The notes under the pieces were generated by a model. It saw only the letters and a list, made by a program, of their open reading frames with translations, had not been told where the DNA came from and searched no databases. This document shows positions 44,401 to 56,276 of a stretch of DNA of 64,000 nucleotides, piece after piece. The first letter of the stretch is position 1. Every line of letters starts with the position of its first letter. Where the stretch lies: positions 120,984,501-121,048,500 of the forward strand of contig NC_091248.1 in the NCBI RefSeq assembly GCF_042477335.2. Reading direction: 5' to 3'. Source of the DNA: Ovis canadensis (lineage: Eukaryota; Chordata; Mammalia; Artiodactyla; Bovidae). Position numbers and translations under genes: made by a program.

Positions 44401-44765
44401 CACACTGCTGCATATATCCTTTGAACAAAATTATGAGTACTCATTACTTAATCACATCCATCTCATTAGCTACTTTGCTTTCTATTCATTAATCTTAAAA
44501 GTCATTCTTACAGTTAATTACCTTCATCAACTTAACACTCACTAGTTGGATACAGTAGTCAGTTCAGATTGAAGCAGGGAGATGCAGGATTCTAAGATCA
44601 GTTCTCCAGAAAAAAAGTGTATCCATGGATTATATGATATGATATCTGATATGTGAAGATATGAGAAAAGAATTTAAAGTAGGTATATAGAAGTTCATGC
44701 AAATGGAAATAAAATATTACTTTTATTCTGAAAAAAAAAAATCCAAACCAGAAAAGGAATAAAAC
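44401..44765. other. AT-rich spacer
   Basis: No repeat named. A run of 10 A at about 44732-44741. Confidence 0.45.
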
Positions 44766-45213
44766 CATACTTTCCAGTAGTCATGTATGGATGTGAGAGT
44801 TGGACTGTGAAGAAGGCTGAGTGCCGAAGAATTGATGCTTTTGAACTGTGGTGTTGGAGAAGACTCTTGAGAGTCCCTTGGACTGCAAGGAGATCCAGTC
44901 AGTCTATTGTGAAGGAGATCAGCCCTGGGATTTCTTTGGAAGGAATGATGCTAAAGCTGAAACTCCAGTACTTTGGCCACCTCATGCGAAGAGTTGACTC
45001 ACTGGAAAATACTTTGATGCTGGGAGGGATTGGGGGCAGGAGGAGAAGGAGACGACCGAGGATGAGATGGCTGGATGGCATCATGAACTCGATGAACGTG
45101 AGTCTGAGTGAACTCTGGGAGCTGGTGATGGACAGGGAGGCCTGGTGTGCTGCGATTCATGGAGTCGCAAAGAGTTGGACACAACTGAGCGACTGAACTG
45201 AACTGAACTGAAC
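44766..45213 (+). repeat. BovB 3' fragment
   Basis: Sense, a 137-codon open piece (44783-45196). It reads [20 protein letters not shown] at the start and [19 protein letters not shown] later, ending in (ctgaa)n. RTE C-terminal region only. Confidence 0.93.
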
Positions 45214-46452
45214 TCCACAGTGAATGAAATTTTCATAATAATAATGATATAGTCACTGAACATTGTTTTAACTAAAATAGCAATAATTTAGGGGAGAATG
45301 AGAGGGAGAAGTGGTGTCTAAAAGAGTTAAATAGACAGCTATCGCAACAGAAAATGAATTAAAAATTTTAAAACTGATAAATCAATTGATAGCAGTATAA
45401 CCTTATCATCAGGTTGTGTGGAAATAATTATTGGGAAAGTTAAAAGCGATTTTCTCTGTGAAACAGCACTGGCTATATGGGAGGGAAATGGGTAGAGACT
45501 TAGTTTTTCAGTACAGCTTCTTTAGCACTATTTGATTTTTCAAAACATGCATATGTTTTAGTTTGATTTTAAGACCTACTTTCCCTTCCAGGTGACTATT
45601 CTAACTACACTTGACTCTGACATGCTACCGAGATTCAGGATGTTTAGAAGCATCAGTAATTGAGTGACCAGTACTGAGTTCTGGCAACTTAGCCAATCAT
45701 AAGTTCTTGACCACAGAAACCAAGGTCAAGGAAAGGACAAATAATTATTAATATGTACTTTTCCTGCAAATGACAAAGCATAAAAACATGGTCCATAGAA
45801 GAATAATGATATTCAAAGACTTCACTCAATATATCGGAAATTCAGTCTGGGCTACTGTCAAAGACAGAACTGTCAGAGGGATTGAATGGAAGGTCCAGTA
45901 ACACAGCATGGTAGACTGCAGCCCTCTAAAGATCTCATGTGGGCCCAAACTGGCCTGTGAATTGGAGGAAATAGAATACAGAGACAACAGTTACAAGCTA
46001 GTCTAGTAACTAAAGTGAAAACTTTTGAGGGTGTGAACTAATGTGACCAAGAAAGAGATGCAAGAAGAGTCGGTGGGGATAAGGGGAGGTCTCCAGATGA
46101 GTTGACAGCTATGATCCGTCTTTCTATCTCTCTTGTTCTTCTATACAAAGAAGAGGCTCTAGTTTTCATACCTGGTGAGCTGGAGAAATGATGTTAGCAA
46201 CAAGACAAAAAGACTGAGTAGGGCCTGTTTGGAGTACACTGGGTGACAGCATTAATGACGCATCCAGATGGACGTGAATGGCAGGCAACTGGAAAGAGGG
46301 TCAGGAGCTCAGTAATGAAGTCAGGTCTGGACATTGAGATACTTCAGCACCAAAGGGATGCTTCAGACAGGAGAAAGTATATAGACAGAAAATGTCCATA
46401 AATAATCATTTTTTCCCAAACTTAAAAATTTTAATTTTTTATTGGGATTTTA
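45214..46452. other. Unique non-coding stretch
   Basis: (aat)n near 45236-45248. Otherwise no feature seen. Confidence 0.45.
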
Positions 46453-47572
46453 GAAAAGGCAGAGGAACCAGAGATCAAATTGCCAACATCCATTGGATCA
46501 TCAAAAAAACAAGAGAATTTCAGAAAAACATCTACTTCTCCTTCATTGACTATGCTAAAGCCTTTGACTGTGTAGATCAAAACAAAGTATGGAAAATTCT
46601 TAAAGAGATGTGAATACCAGACCACCTTACCTGCCTCCTGAGAAATCTGTATACAGGTCAAGAAGCAACAGTTAGAACTGGACATGGAACAACAAACTGG
46701 TTCCAAATTGGAAAGAGAGTATATTGTCACCTTGCTTATTTAACTTATATGCAGAGTACATCATGAGAAACGCTGATGAGAAACGTTGGGCTGGAAGAAG
46801 CACAAGCTGGAATAAGATTACTGGGAGAAATATCAATAATCTAAGATATGCAGATAACAGCACCCTTATGGAAGAAATCAAAGAGGAACTACAGAGCCTT
46901 TTGATGAAGGTGAAAGAGGAGAGTGAAAAAGCTGGCTTAAAACTCAACATTCAGAAAACTAAGATCATGGCATCCATCACTTCATGGCAAATAGATGGGG
47001 AAACAATGCAAACAGTGAGAGAATTTATTTTCTTGAGTTCCAAAATCATAGCAGATGGTGACTGCAGCCATGAAATTAAAAGACACTTGCTCCTTGGGAG
47101 AAACGCTATGACAAAACTAGACAGCATATTAAAAAGCAAAGCCATCATTTTTCCAGTAGTCATGTATGAATGTGAGAGTTGGACTATAAAGAAAGCTGAG
47201 CACCAAAGAATTGATGCTTTTGAACTGTAGTGTTGGAGAAGACTCTTGAGAGCCCCTTGGACTGCAAGGAGATCAAACCAGTCCATCCTAAAGGAAATCA
47301 GTCCTGAATATTCATTGGAAAGACTGATGCTGAAGCTGAAACTTCAATACTTTGGCCGCCATGGGAAGAACTGACTCTTTGGAAAAGACCCTGATGCTGG
47401 GAAAGATTGAAGGCAGGAGGAGAAAGGATGACAGAGGATGGGATGGTTTGATGGCATCACTGACTCAATGGACCTGAGTTTGAGCAAGCTCTGGGAGTTA
47501 GTGATAGACAAGGAAGCCTGGCATGCTGTAGTCCATGGAGTCCCAAAGAGTCGGACGCAACTGAGGGTCTGA
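46453..47572 (+). pseudogene. BovB reverse transcriptase fragment, longest 5' reach in window
   Basis: Sense. It begins further 5' than the other copies, at the 'RGTRDQIANIHWI' segment, and shows RT palm motif A (SFIDYAKAFDCVDQNK, about 46537-46584). Then come a frameshifted stretch, NNLRYADNSTLM (motif C with the second catalytic Asp changed to Asn), and the C-terminus. Several stops. It ends at 'ctgagggtctgaac' next to an antisense L1 tail. Confidence 0.92.
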
Positions 47573-47577
47573 ACAAC

Positions 47578-48446
47578 AATTGAGGCATAGCCGATTAACA
47601 ATGTTGTGGTAGTTTCAGGTGAACAGTGAAAGGATTCAACTGTACATATACATGTATCCATTCTCCCCTAAATGCTCCTCCCATCCAGGCTGGCACATAA
47701 CATTGAGAAGAGTTAGTGCTATACACTAGATACCTTGTTCGTTATCTATTGTAAATATAATAGTGTGTACATGACCCTCCCAAAGTCGCTAACTATCCTT
47801 TCCCCAGCAACCATAAGTTTGTTTTCTAAGTCAGTGATTCTCTACCTGTTTTGAAGTAAGTTAATTTGTATCATTTCTTTTTAGAGTCTACCTATAAAGG
47901 ATGCCATACCATAGCTCCCCTTCACTGTCTGACTTACTTCATTTAGTATGACAGTCTCTAGGTCTATCCATGTTACTGCAGATGGCATTATTTCATTCTT
48001 TTTAATGGCTAAATATTATTACATCTTCTTTATCCATTCCTCTGTTGATGGACATTTAGGTTGCTTCCATGTCTTGGCCATTGTAAACTGTGCTTCAAAG
48101 AACATTGAGGTACATGTATCCCTTCAGATCATGTTCTCTGGATATGTGCCCAGGAATGGGATTGCAAGGTCATATGGTAGCTCTATTTTTGGTTTAAGGA
48201 ACCTCCGTACTGTTCTCCATAGTGGCTGGTACCAATTTACATTTCCACCAGCAGTGTAGGAGGGGTTCGTTTCGCTCCATACCCTCTCCAACATTTATTT
48301 GTGGATTTTTTGATGATAGCCATTCTGAGTGATGTGAGGTGATATCTCATTGTAGTTTTGATTTGTACTTCTCTAAACCCTAGCAATGTTGAACATCTTT
48401 TCATGTGCCTATTGGCCATCTGTGTGACTTCTTTGGAGAAATGGGA
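47578..48446 (-). repeat. L1 3' end with ORF2 tail, antisense
   Basis: From the L1 3' UTR (ggcatagccgattaacaatg) to the ORF2 C-terminus; on the minus strand [13 protein letters not shown] and CWRGYGAKR are readable. Truncated at 'cttctttggagaaatg'. Older than the two cattle-type L1s. Confidence 0.88.
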
Positions 48447-49184
48447 AAGTCTTTGTTTATGATGTCAGGGAAAATGAGAAAATCCTAATAATGAAGTGAT
48501 CCTTCTCTTTTTGCCATGGTGTTTGTTATTGTTGTTGGTTGGTTGTTGTTGTTTTTGTGTGTTGTTGGTGGTGTTCCATTCATTTAATTTAAAGAGAAGG
48601 AAAGCAAACAAGTGGACCAATTTTGCCATCTTGAGCTGAAAGGCCATGCTAGCAAAGACCCTAATGGAGTTGTAAAGGATAACAGCCCAAAGGAAAAGAA
48701 CAATTCTGGGATTGGATTATTTTACCACTTCCCTGGCACTGCCTCATTTTTAGCCAATTGAGGTTCCTGGAAATTATCCATGAGCTAAAGGACATAGTGA
48801 GCTAGAAGCTGTGACAGAGGGGAATGGGGTTTGCCCTGGTTTGCTTGGGAATGAAGGACTTCCCCAGGACACAAGACTTTCAGTGCCTGGACTAAGAAAG
48901 TTCTGGGGAAAACAGGATGAATATGTCACCCTCAATGGGGGTGGAATAGAGAAATTGGGTAACAATGCCATAGCTCTCATACTAACTATTTCTCCAAATT
49001 CCCTCAAAATTCATCCAGAGGTGGGAAGCAGACATTTAAAGGGAAAGTGTGGGTAAGTTCTCTCTGTGTGAACTAAGTGTGTTCACTGGGAGGTTTGACC
49101 AACAACATTTCACTAATGGAATCAGAGCCCCAAAGACCTAATCAGGGAAAGGGTCTGGAGGAGGGGGACAGCAAAAGGACCCAG
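48447..49184. other. Unique spacer
   Basis: A (gttgtt)-rich stretch at 48521-48575. No gene. Confidence 0.5.
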
Positions 49185-49405
49185 CCATACATATACATGT
49201 ATCCATTCTCCCCTAAATTCCCCTCCCATCCAGGCTGCCATATAACATTGAGTAGAGTTCCCTGTGCTATATGCTAGGTCCTTGCTGGTTATCCATTTTA
49301 AATATAGCAGTGTGTACACATCAATCCCAAACTACCTAACTATCCCTTCCATTGTTAATCAGCTATATTCCAATATAAAATAAAAAGTAAAAAAAAAAAA
49401 AACAA
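49185..49405 (+). repeat. Small 5'-inverted L1 3' end
   Basis: 49185-49351 is L1 3' UTR in antisense (catgtatccattctccccta... actacctaactatccc). 49352-49405 is the extreme L1 3' end in sense (tgttaatcagctatattcca) followed by a run of 15 A. This is the structure left by twin priming. Confidence 0.7.
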
Positions 49406-49911
49406 CTAAAAGAAAGTGTCTGAACTCTAATCCCTACAGATTCTACAAGGCAGAAGACAGGGTTGGGTAAAGAGGGCAAGGGGCTTGGATTGGGACAGCG
49501 CCAGGCTGGCAAATGGAAAGCTAGGAATAATAGTTTCACACAACTGAAGTGGTTAAAATGGTAAGGAAGCCAAGACAGGTGGATTAAAAGGACCTCTGAC
49601 ACAAGGCCATTATTTACTGCGTAAAACCAGGAAGAACAGCCTGTCTCCTGTCCTGGCACATATTCATGACATGAGCCATCCTGAAGATACTGTTGATTTT
49701 TCCTGTAGAGGCAGAATCTGTCTAACAGGGCATGTTGAAAGGTTAAGAGTCCCCTGAAGGTAATTCCAAACCACCCCTTCCTTCCGACCCTTCAGAAACC
49801 CCGCAGGGCAAAGCCAGCTCATCCTCATGAGCTTAGCTGAGCTTCTGGGTTAGACTTTAGTCTAAGGGAACACAGGTTGGCCACCAAGATTAAACTGGAA
49901 TTTTAAACTAT
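49406..49911. other. Unique spacer
   Basis: No feature recognised. Confidence 0.45.
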
Positions 49912-50046
49912 GAGAGGCAGCATGGTATAATGAGAAGAGGCTGGCTTTTGCAATTAAAGAGACCCAGACATTAATCTGGTCTGGCCACTTCCTACCTGTG
50001 TCATCTTAGATAAACTGACTTGTAACACTGGTTTAAAAATACATAT
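49912..50046 (+). repeat. MIR SINE
   Basis: 'ggcagcatggtataatgaga', 'aagagacccagacattaatc', 'ctggccacttcctacctgtg', 'tcttagataaactgact'. Sense MIR 5' half. Confidence 0.75.
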
Positions 50047-50188
50047 CTCAGGATGGGAGGTGGGAGGGAGATTCAAGAAGGAGGAGGGGACATACGTACA
50101 CCTATGGTTAATTCATGTTGATGTATGACAGAAATCAAAATAATATTGTAAAACAATCAATCAATTAAAAATAAATAAATATAATATT
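50047..50188 (+). repeat. L1 3' end, sense
   Basis: 'gatgggaggtgggagggaga', 'acctatggttaattcatgtt', ending 'caattaaaaataaataaata'. Probable diverged duplication around acatatctca / gcatgtctca. Confidence 0.85.
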
Positions 50189-50317
50189 TTAAAACATGCA
50201 TGTCTCATAGGTGGCTTTGTGGAACAGAGACACAACCATATGAAAATGTCAAGCTGATGCTAATATGTAAGGAAGGGAACTTCCCTTCTGCCTCCATAGA
50301 GTCGCCCAACTCCCTGA

Positions 50318-50762
50318 ACGTGTGTGACGGTGGGAGTGTGATTGTGGGGGTGTGGCTGTGCGTGTGTATGTGTTTAATTGTGTGTATGTGTGTGAGACAG
50401 TGTATTTGTGTGTGGTTGTATCTCTGTGTGCACGTTGCTCTGCACACAATACACTCACTAGGAACCACAAGACTCCCACAGCACATGGAAAGAATCAACA
50501 CTTTTCTGGGCCTGAAAGAGTGTATTTATGTGCGTATGTGTACAGTTGTGTGTGTGTAATGGTGGGGGATGACTACTTAAGTGTGACTGTGTGGGGCTGT
50601 GGGTGTGGAGGTGGCTGCGTATGTGTGTGTGCATGACTATATGTGTGACTGTGTACAGATGTGGCTGTGGGGGGGACTGTGTATGTGTACGACTGTGTGT
50701 GATTATGTGCATCTGTGCTGACCACATGATTGTGCCTGTGTGTGACTGTGTGTGTGTATGTA
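50318..50762. repeat. Degenerate TG-rich minisatellite block
   Basis: About 440 bp of imperfect tgtgtg / gtgact / gtgtatg units, interrupted at about 50431-50520 by unique sequence. Frames in it (e.g. 50200-50559 +, 50458-50877 -) are repeat-encoded Cys/Val or His/Thr tracts, not genes. Confidence 0.85.
50423..50509. repeat. 87-bp direct repeat, copy 1
   Basis: Pairs with 51176-51262, same length with no gap, about 83% identical by hand count. Both contain tctgtgtgcac and ggaaccac followed by agactccca. Family unknown. Confidence 0.85.
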
Positions 50763-51175
50763 TCTTCAGAGGATGCCCTGGCTTAGCATCTGAATGGCTT
50801 AGCATCTGAATGGGTTCTTCCTCCTCGTCATTCCTCAGCAGCCATCTGTCCACTGGTTGTTGCAGCTCTGAGACCAAGGCCAGACAAGCTCAACTTCTCC
50901 ATCTCCACTCAGACTCCCAGCTCAAAAGAACACTGGTGGCTCCCACCCTGTTGTGAAAAGGGCTGGAACACATTTCTTTCCCACTCCAGAGGGACAGGAA
51001 GCTCCCTCCACCTCTGAGACATTCTGCTCCAGAGCCCTGTCTCTGTCATAGTTGGCCCACAGATCAGAAGTCATCCCCCAAACCTCAGAGACTTGGTTCC
51101 CCTTGATGACAAGTGCCAGAGACCCTCCTCCTTCCATCTGCCTCGAGCCCTGTCTCTCAGTCCTCACCTCTGTCC

Positions 51176-51262
51176 TCTGTGTGCACTTTGCTCCACACAC
51201 AACACACTCATCAGGAACCACGAGACTCCCATGGTACATGGAGAAGATGAACACTTTTTTGG
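51176..51262. repeat. 87-bp direct repeat, copy 2
   Basis: See copy 1. Lies just before the twin-primed L1. On the minus strand both copies start an open frame with matching GSLVVP and CTQR residues. Confidence 0.85.
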
Positions 51263-51287
51263 AACTGCAAGTTCAAAGAAACTATTT

Positions 51288-53494
51288 TTTGTGTATATTT
51301 TTTTAATTTAAATTTATTTATTTGGAGGCTAATTACTTTACAATATTGTATTGGTTCTGCCACACATTAACATGAGTCCACCATGGGCATACACATATTC
51401 CCCATCCAGAACCTCCCTTCCACCTCCCTCCCTGTACCATCCCTCCAGGTCATCCCAGTGCACCAGCCCCAAGCATCCTGTATTGAACCTGGACTAGCAA
51501 TTCATTTCTTATATGATATTATACATGTTTCCATGCCATTCCCCCAAATCATCCCACCCTAGTCCTCTCCCACAGAGTCCAAAAGACTATTCTATACATC
51601 TGTGTCTCTTTTGCTGCCTTGCATACAGGGTTACCGTTACCATCTTTCTAAATTCCATATATATGCGTTAGTATTCTGTATTGGTGTTTTTCTTTTTGGT
51701 TTACTTCACTCTGTATAATCAGCTCCAGTTTCATCCACCTCATTAGAACTGATTCAAATGTATTCTTTTTAATGGCTGAGTAATACTCCATTGTGTGTAT
51801 GTATCACAGCTTTCTTATCCATTCATCTGCTGATGGGCATCTAGGTTGCTTCCATGTCCTGGCTATTATAAACAGTGCTGCGATGAACATTGGGGTACAC
51901 GTGTCTCTTTCCATTCTGGTTTCCTCGGTGTGTATGCCCAGAAGTGGGATTGCTGGGTGATAAGGCAGTTCTATTTCCAGTTTTTTAAGGAATCTCCACA
52001 CTGTTCTCCATAGTGGCTGTACTAGTTTGCATTCCCACCAACAGTGTAAGAGGATTCCCTTTTCTCCACACCCTCTCCAGCATTTATTGCTTGTAGACTT
52101 TTGGATCACAGCCATTCTGATTGGTGTGAAATGGTACTTCATTGTGGTTTTGATTTTCATTTCTCTGATAATGAGTGATGTTGAGCATCTTTTCATGTGT
52201 TTGTTAGCCATCTGTATGTCTTCTTTGGAGAAATGTCTGTTTAATTCTTTGGCCCATTTTTTGATTGGGTCATTTATTTTTCTGGAATTGAGCTGCAGGA
52301 GTTGCTTGTATATTTTTGAGATTAGTTGTTTGTCAGTTGCTTCATTTGCTATTATTTTCTCCCATTCTGAAGGCTGTCTTTTCACCTTGCTTAGAGTTTC
52401 CTTTGTTGTGCAGAAGCTTTTAGTTTTAATTAGGTCCCATTTTGGAATTTTTGGCCATAGCAATCAGAGCAGAAAAAGAAATAAAAGGAATCCAAATTGG
52501 AAAAGAAGAAGTAAAACTCTCACTATTTGCAGATGACATGATCCTCTACATAGAAAACCCTAAAGACTCCACCAAAAAATTACTAGAGCTAATCAATGAA
52601 TATAGTAAAGTTTCAGGATATAAAATCAACACACAGGAATCCCTTGCATTCCTGTACACTCATAATGAGAAAATAGAAAGAGAAATTAAGGAAACAATTC
52701 CATTCACCATTGCAATGGAAAGAATAAAATACTTAGGAATATATCTACCTAAAGAAACTAAAGACCTATATATAGAAAACGATAAAACACTGGTGAAAGA
52801 AATCAAAGAGGACACTAATAGATGGAGAAATATACCATGTTCTTGGATCAGAAGAATCAATATAGTGAAAATGAGTATACTACCCAAAGCAATCTATAGA
52901 TTCAATGCAATCCCTATCAAGCTACCAGCAGTATTTTTCACAGAGCTAGAATAAATAATTTCAAAATTTGTATGGAAATACAAAAAACCTCGAATAGCCA
53001 AAGCAATCTCAAGAAAGAAGAATGGAACTGGAGGAATCAACCTGCCTGACTTCAGGCTCTACTACAAAGCCACAGTCATCAAGACAGTATGGTACTGGCA
53101 CAAAGACAGAAATATAGATCAGTGGAACAAAATAGAAAGCCCAGAGATAAATCCATGCACCTATGGACACCTTATCTTTGACAAAATAGGCAATAATATA
53201 CAATGGAGAAAAGACAATCTCTTTAACAAGTGGTGCTGGGAAAACTGGTCAACCACTTGTTAAAGAGTGAAACTAGAACACTTTCTAACATCATACACAA
53301 AAATAAACTCAAAATGGATCAAAGATCTAAATGTAAGACCAGAAACTATAAAACTCTTAGAGGAGAACATAGGCAAAACACTCTCTGACATAAATCACAG
53401 CAGGATCCTCTATGACCCACCTCCCAGAATATTGGAAATAAAAGCAAAAATAAACAAATGGGACCTAATTAAAATTAAAAGCTTCTGCACAATG
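51288..53494 (-). mobile_element. Twin-primed L1: antisense 3' part, inverted 5' part
   Basis: 51288-52440 is the L1 3' end in antisense, from the A-rich tail through the 3' UTR to the ORF2 C-terminus. 52441-53494 is an upstream ORF2 segment in sense, starting just before the [12 protein letters not shown] motif and ending at [11 protein letters not shown]. The pieces overlap: 52406-52440 is the reverse complement of 53458-53492 (one mismatch). Flanks aagaaactattt (51276-51287) and aagaaactcttt (53495-53506) form a 12-bp duplication with one mismatch. It is a 5'-truncated insertion made by twin priming. Confidence 0.92.
51804..52463 (-). pseudogene. L1 ORF2 C-terminal part in twin-primed L1
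   Basis: A 219-codon open frame, of which about the last 212 are L1 ORF2. It reads [19 protein letters not shown], then [11 protein letters not shown] and the Cys-rich CWRGCGEKG...HCWWEC. The first codons come from across the inversion junction. No catalytic domain, not functional. Confidence 0.88.
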
Positions 53495-53511
53495 AAGAAA
53501 CTCTTTAGAAG
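52442..53511 (+). pseudogene. L1 ORF2 RT segment in inverted part
   Basis: Reads [19 protein letters not shown]-like sequence and [12 protein letters not shown], broken by a stop after FTELE (52952-52954) and several more. The C-terminal piece is open 53267-53511 ([20 protein letters not shown]). At the positions of the two stops of the full-length L1, this copy and its antisense partner read Glu and Trp. Confidence 0.88.
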
Positions 53512-54756
53512 AGCAAGTTTACAGCACAAAGCTACTGAAGGGAAGAAATTCTTGCACCTCCCAAAACAGCAGAGTCCAGAAGTAGAGAGCTTCACGTTTC
53601 CACCTGGCTCCCTGGCCTCCTCGTGGCTGGGCAGGCAGAAAGTGGATGAGATACAAGACAAGAAACAGCCTGCCTCACCAATTTCTGGACAATCAAACCT
53701 TTGTTCCAAGGTTGCTGACCTAGGATGCCTGGAAAGAGCCAGACACTAGAAGGGAAGAGAGGGAGGGATGAATGTGAAATAAATACACACCTACCAGAGG
53801 TGGACAGCCAGTCCATTAAACAGGGTTAATGGAAGGTTCCATTCTTCCGGACAGGGCTGGCTGGGAGGGGAGGCAATTTTACAGCTTTCTTGGTTCTTCT
53901 GCATTTGCACATGACAGGCTCTCTTAGGTCTTAATTTCTTCTCATTGTTCTCCTCCTTGAGCGTGAATAAATGCTAGGGAAGATTGCTTACCAACCCAGA
54001 GGGATCTGAAGGGCACGGTGCACCGATTTCTCAGCAAACACCCCTGGGAGATCCCCAAAAGCTGCCGGGTTACACTGAAATTGTCAAGATTGTTATCTAC
54101 TTAACAGTTTCTGTTCTCTGCCCTCTGGAAAAACAGGAAGCAAGAGATAAGAAATTCCTTGCCCCTTAAGACTCATATCCTATTGGAGGATAAATCATAA
54201 AGAAATACCTAGTACAATGCTGGGGAATAAGTGTGATGGATAAAAATAAAGCATAGAAAAGCATGAAGAGCCTGGAAGTGATCATTTAAACAAAGTTATG
54301 GATGGAAGAGCTCCCTCAGAGTGAAAATTTCAGCAGAGTGAGCCAGTCATTCACATAACTAAGGGAGAGGTATGTTGTGCAGAACAGAGGCTCCTAGGCA
54401 AGAATTTGCTTTGGTTTGTTGAAAGAAGAGCAAGAAGACCAAGGCAAATGAAGCAGAATAAGGAAGAGGAAGAGCAATAGGTGTTGAGACTGGAAAATTC
54501 TGCAGTGACCAGATCTCCTAGGTGTCTCTGGCAAGGAGCTTGAAGACTTACATTAAATCCTTTCCACTTGTGCCTGATTAACCCAACAGGAACAGAATTT
54601 GAATGGAAGCAAGCATTATTCCAAGTAGAGGTCAAGAAGACTTAAAGTCATCCTAAATTGAAATGCAACATTTTTGACAGTTTAAATTGCTTCCTAGCAA
54701 CTGAAGAGGGAGCAAGTGACATATTCAGGTCGATGGTACCCTGTTCTCATACAACA
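53507..54756. other. Unique non-coding stretch
   Basis: No repeat recognised. The frame 53410-53709 (-) is a junction artefact across the L1 end. Confidence 0.45.
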
Positions 54757-54765
54757 CCAAACATG

Positions 54766-55381
54766 TTGTTCAGCCACTCAGTTGTGTCAGACTCTTTGTG
54801 ACCCCATGAACTGTGGCACACCAGCCTCCCTGTCCTTCATCATCTTCTGGAGTTTGCTCAAACTCATGTCCATTGGATCAGTGATGCCATCCAACCATCT
54901 CATTTTCTGCCATCTCCCTTTCTTCATGCCTTCCATCTTTCCCAGCATCAGAGTCTTTTCCAGTGAGTTGACTCTTCGCATCAGTGGCCGAAGTATTAGA
55001 GCTTCAGCTTCGGCATCAGTCCTTCCAATGAATATTCAGGGTTTATTTCCTTTAGGAGTGGTTTGATCTCCTTGAAGTCCAAGGCACTCTCAAGAGTCTT
55101 CTCCAACACCACAGTTTGAAAGCATCAATTATTCAGTGCTTAGCCTTCTTTATGGTCCAACTCTCACATCTGTATATGACTACTGGAAAAACCAGAGCTT
55201 TGACTATACAGACCTTTGTCAGCAAAATGATGTCTAGGTTGGTCACAACTTTTCTTCCAAGGAGTAAGCCTCTTTTAATTTCATAACTACAGTCTCCATC
55301 TGCAGTGATTTTGGAGCCCAAGAAAAAGTCTGCCACTCTTTCCATTGTTTCCCATCTATTTGCCATGAAGTGACGGGACTG
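54766..55381 (-). repeat. BovB 3' fragment, antisense, 9-bp duplication
   Basis: From 'ttgttcagccactcagttgt' to 'catgaagtgacgggactg'. Flanked by ccaaacatg at 54757-54765 and 55382-55390. Decayed RT C-terminus on the minus strand (MANRWETMERVADFFLGSKI). Confidence 0.93.
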
Positions 55382-55390
55382 CCAAACATG

Positions 55391-56164
55391 CAGTGTCCTG
55401 AAATGTCAATGTCACACTCATGAAAATATAAATCCTTGAAGCAAAACAGTTCCTGAACTTAGTCAATATCTGTACAGATTGAATGAATCTATGTAGGTCA
55501 GGTTGTGTTGAGAATCATGGCCTATCCTCCCCTTGGAAATCTACAAGAAGAAATCTTGCAAATTCTAACAAAATATTCATAGAAGCACAAACTTCTAATG
55601 ACAAACAAGCAACCACTCCTGATTTTGTTACCAAGGGACATCTCTGCATTATTCAGGCACACTGCTGTGCAGTTGGAATCCTGTAACTACTTGACCACAC
55701 ACTCAAATCTGAGAAAGTCTCCAGAAGACTTTTTGCCTAATAACTATTCTGGTTCCAATGTGAGATAATCTTGATATACTTTCTTCATGAAAATTATGAC
55801 ACTGGTATACATTCATGTGATGAAACTATGAGGTTCCATTAAAATAAGGATAAATAACATTTTTGAATATTTAATATGAAAAGTAAAGAAATTAGAACAG
55901 AATTATACTAGTAGTTAGAGACAGAAGAAGGCTTTAAACTCAAGTCTACCTGATTCAAAACCTGTGTTCTTGACTACTCTGCCACTTTGTCTAATTCCAA
56001 ATGAATAAGAATATATTAATATATTAATAAAAATTATATAGATTTCCACAATCAAGTGTGTACAGACAGGCAATAATATTATGATAATGGCCTCATTTCT
56101 ATTCATCCCTGAGTAAATACAAATAAAAACTACCAGGAGATTCAATTGCACACATTCTAGAATA
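55391..56164. other. AT-rich spacer
   Basis: No recognised feature. Confidence 0.45.
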
Positions 56165-56276
56165 ATTAAGGAAAAAAATATGACAAAATTGTGTTGGTGA
56201 GGATGTGGAGCAACTGACCTTCATATGCATTACTGGCGGAATGAATACTGAAAAAGTTTTTTGGTAATAGCTAACT
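56165..56276 (+). repeat. Old L1 ORF2 fragment
   Basis: 'gttggtgaggatgtggagca' and 'tatgcattactggcggaatg' match the L1 segment upstream of CWW, diverged. Confidence 0.6.

Noticed and set aside
50205-50877. His/Thr/Ser-rich frames in the TG block
   Set aside because: Encoded by the dinucleotide repeat.
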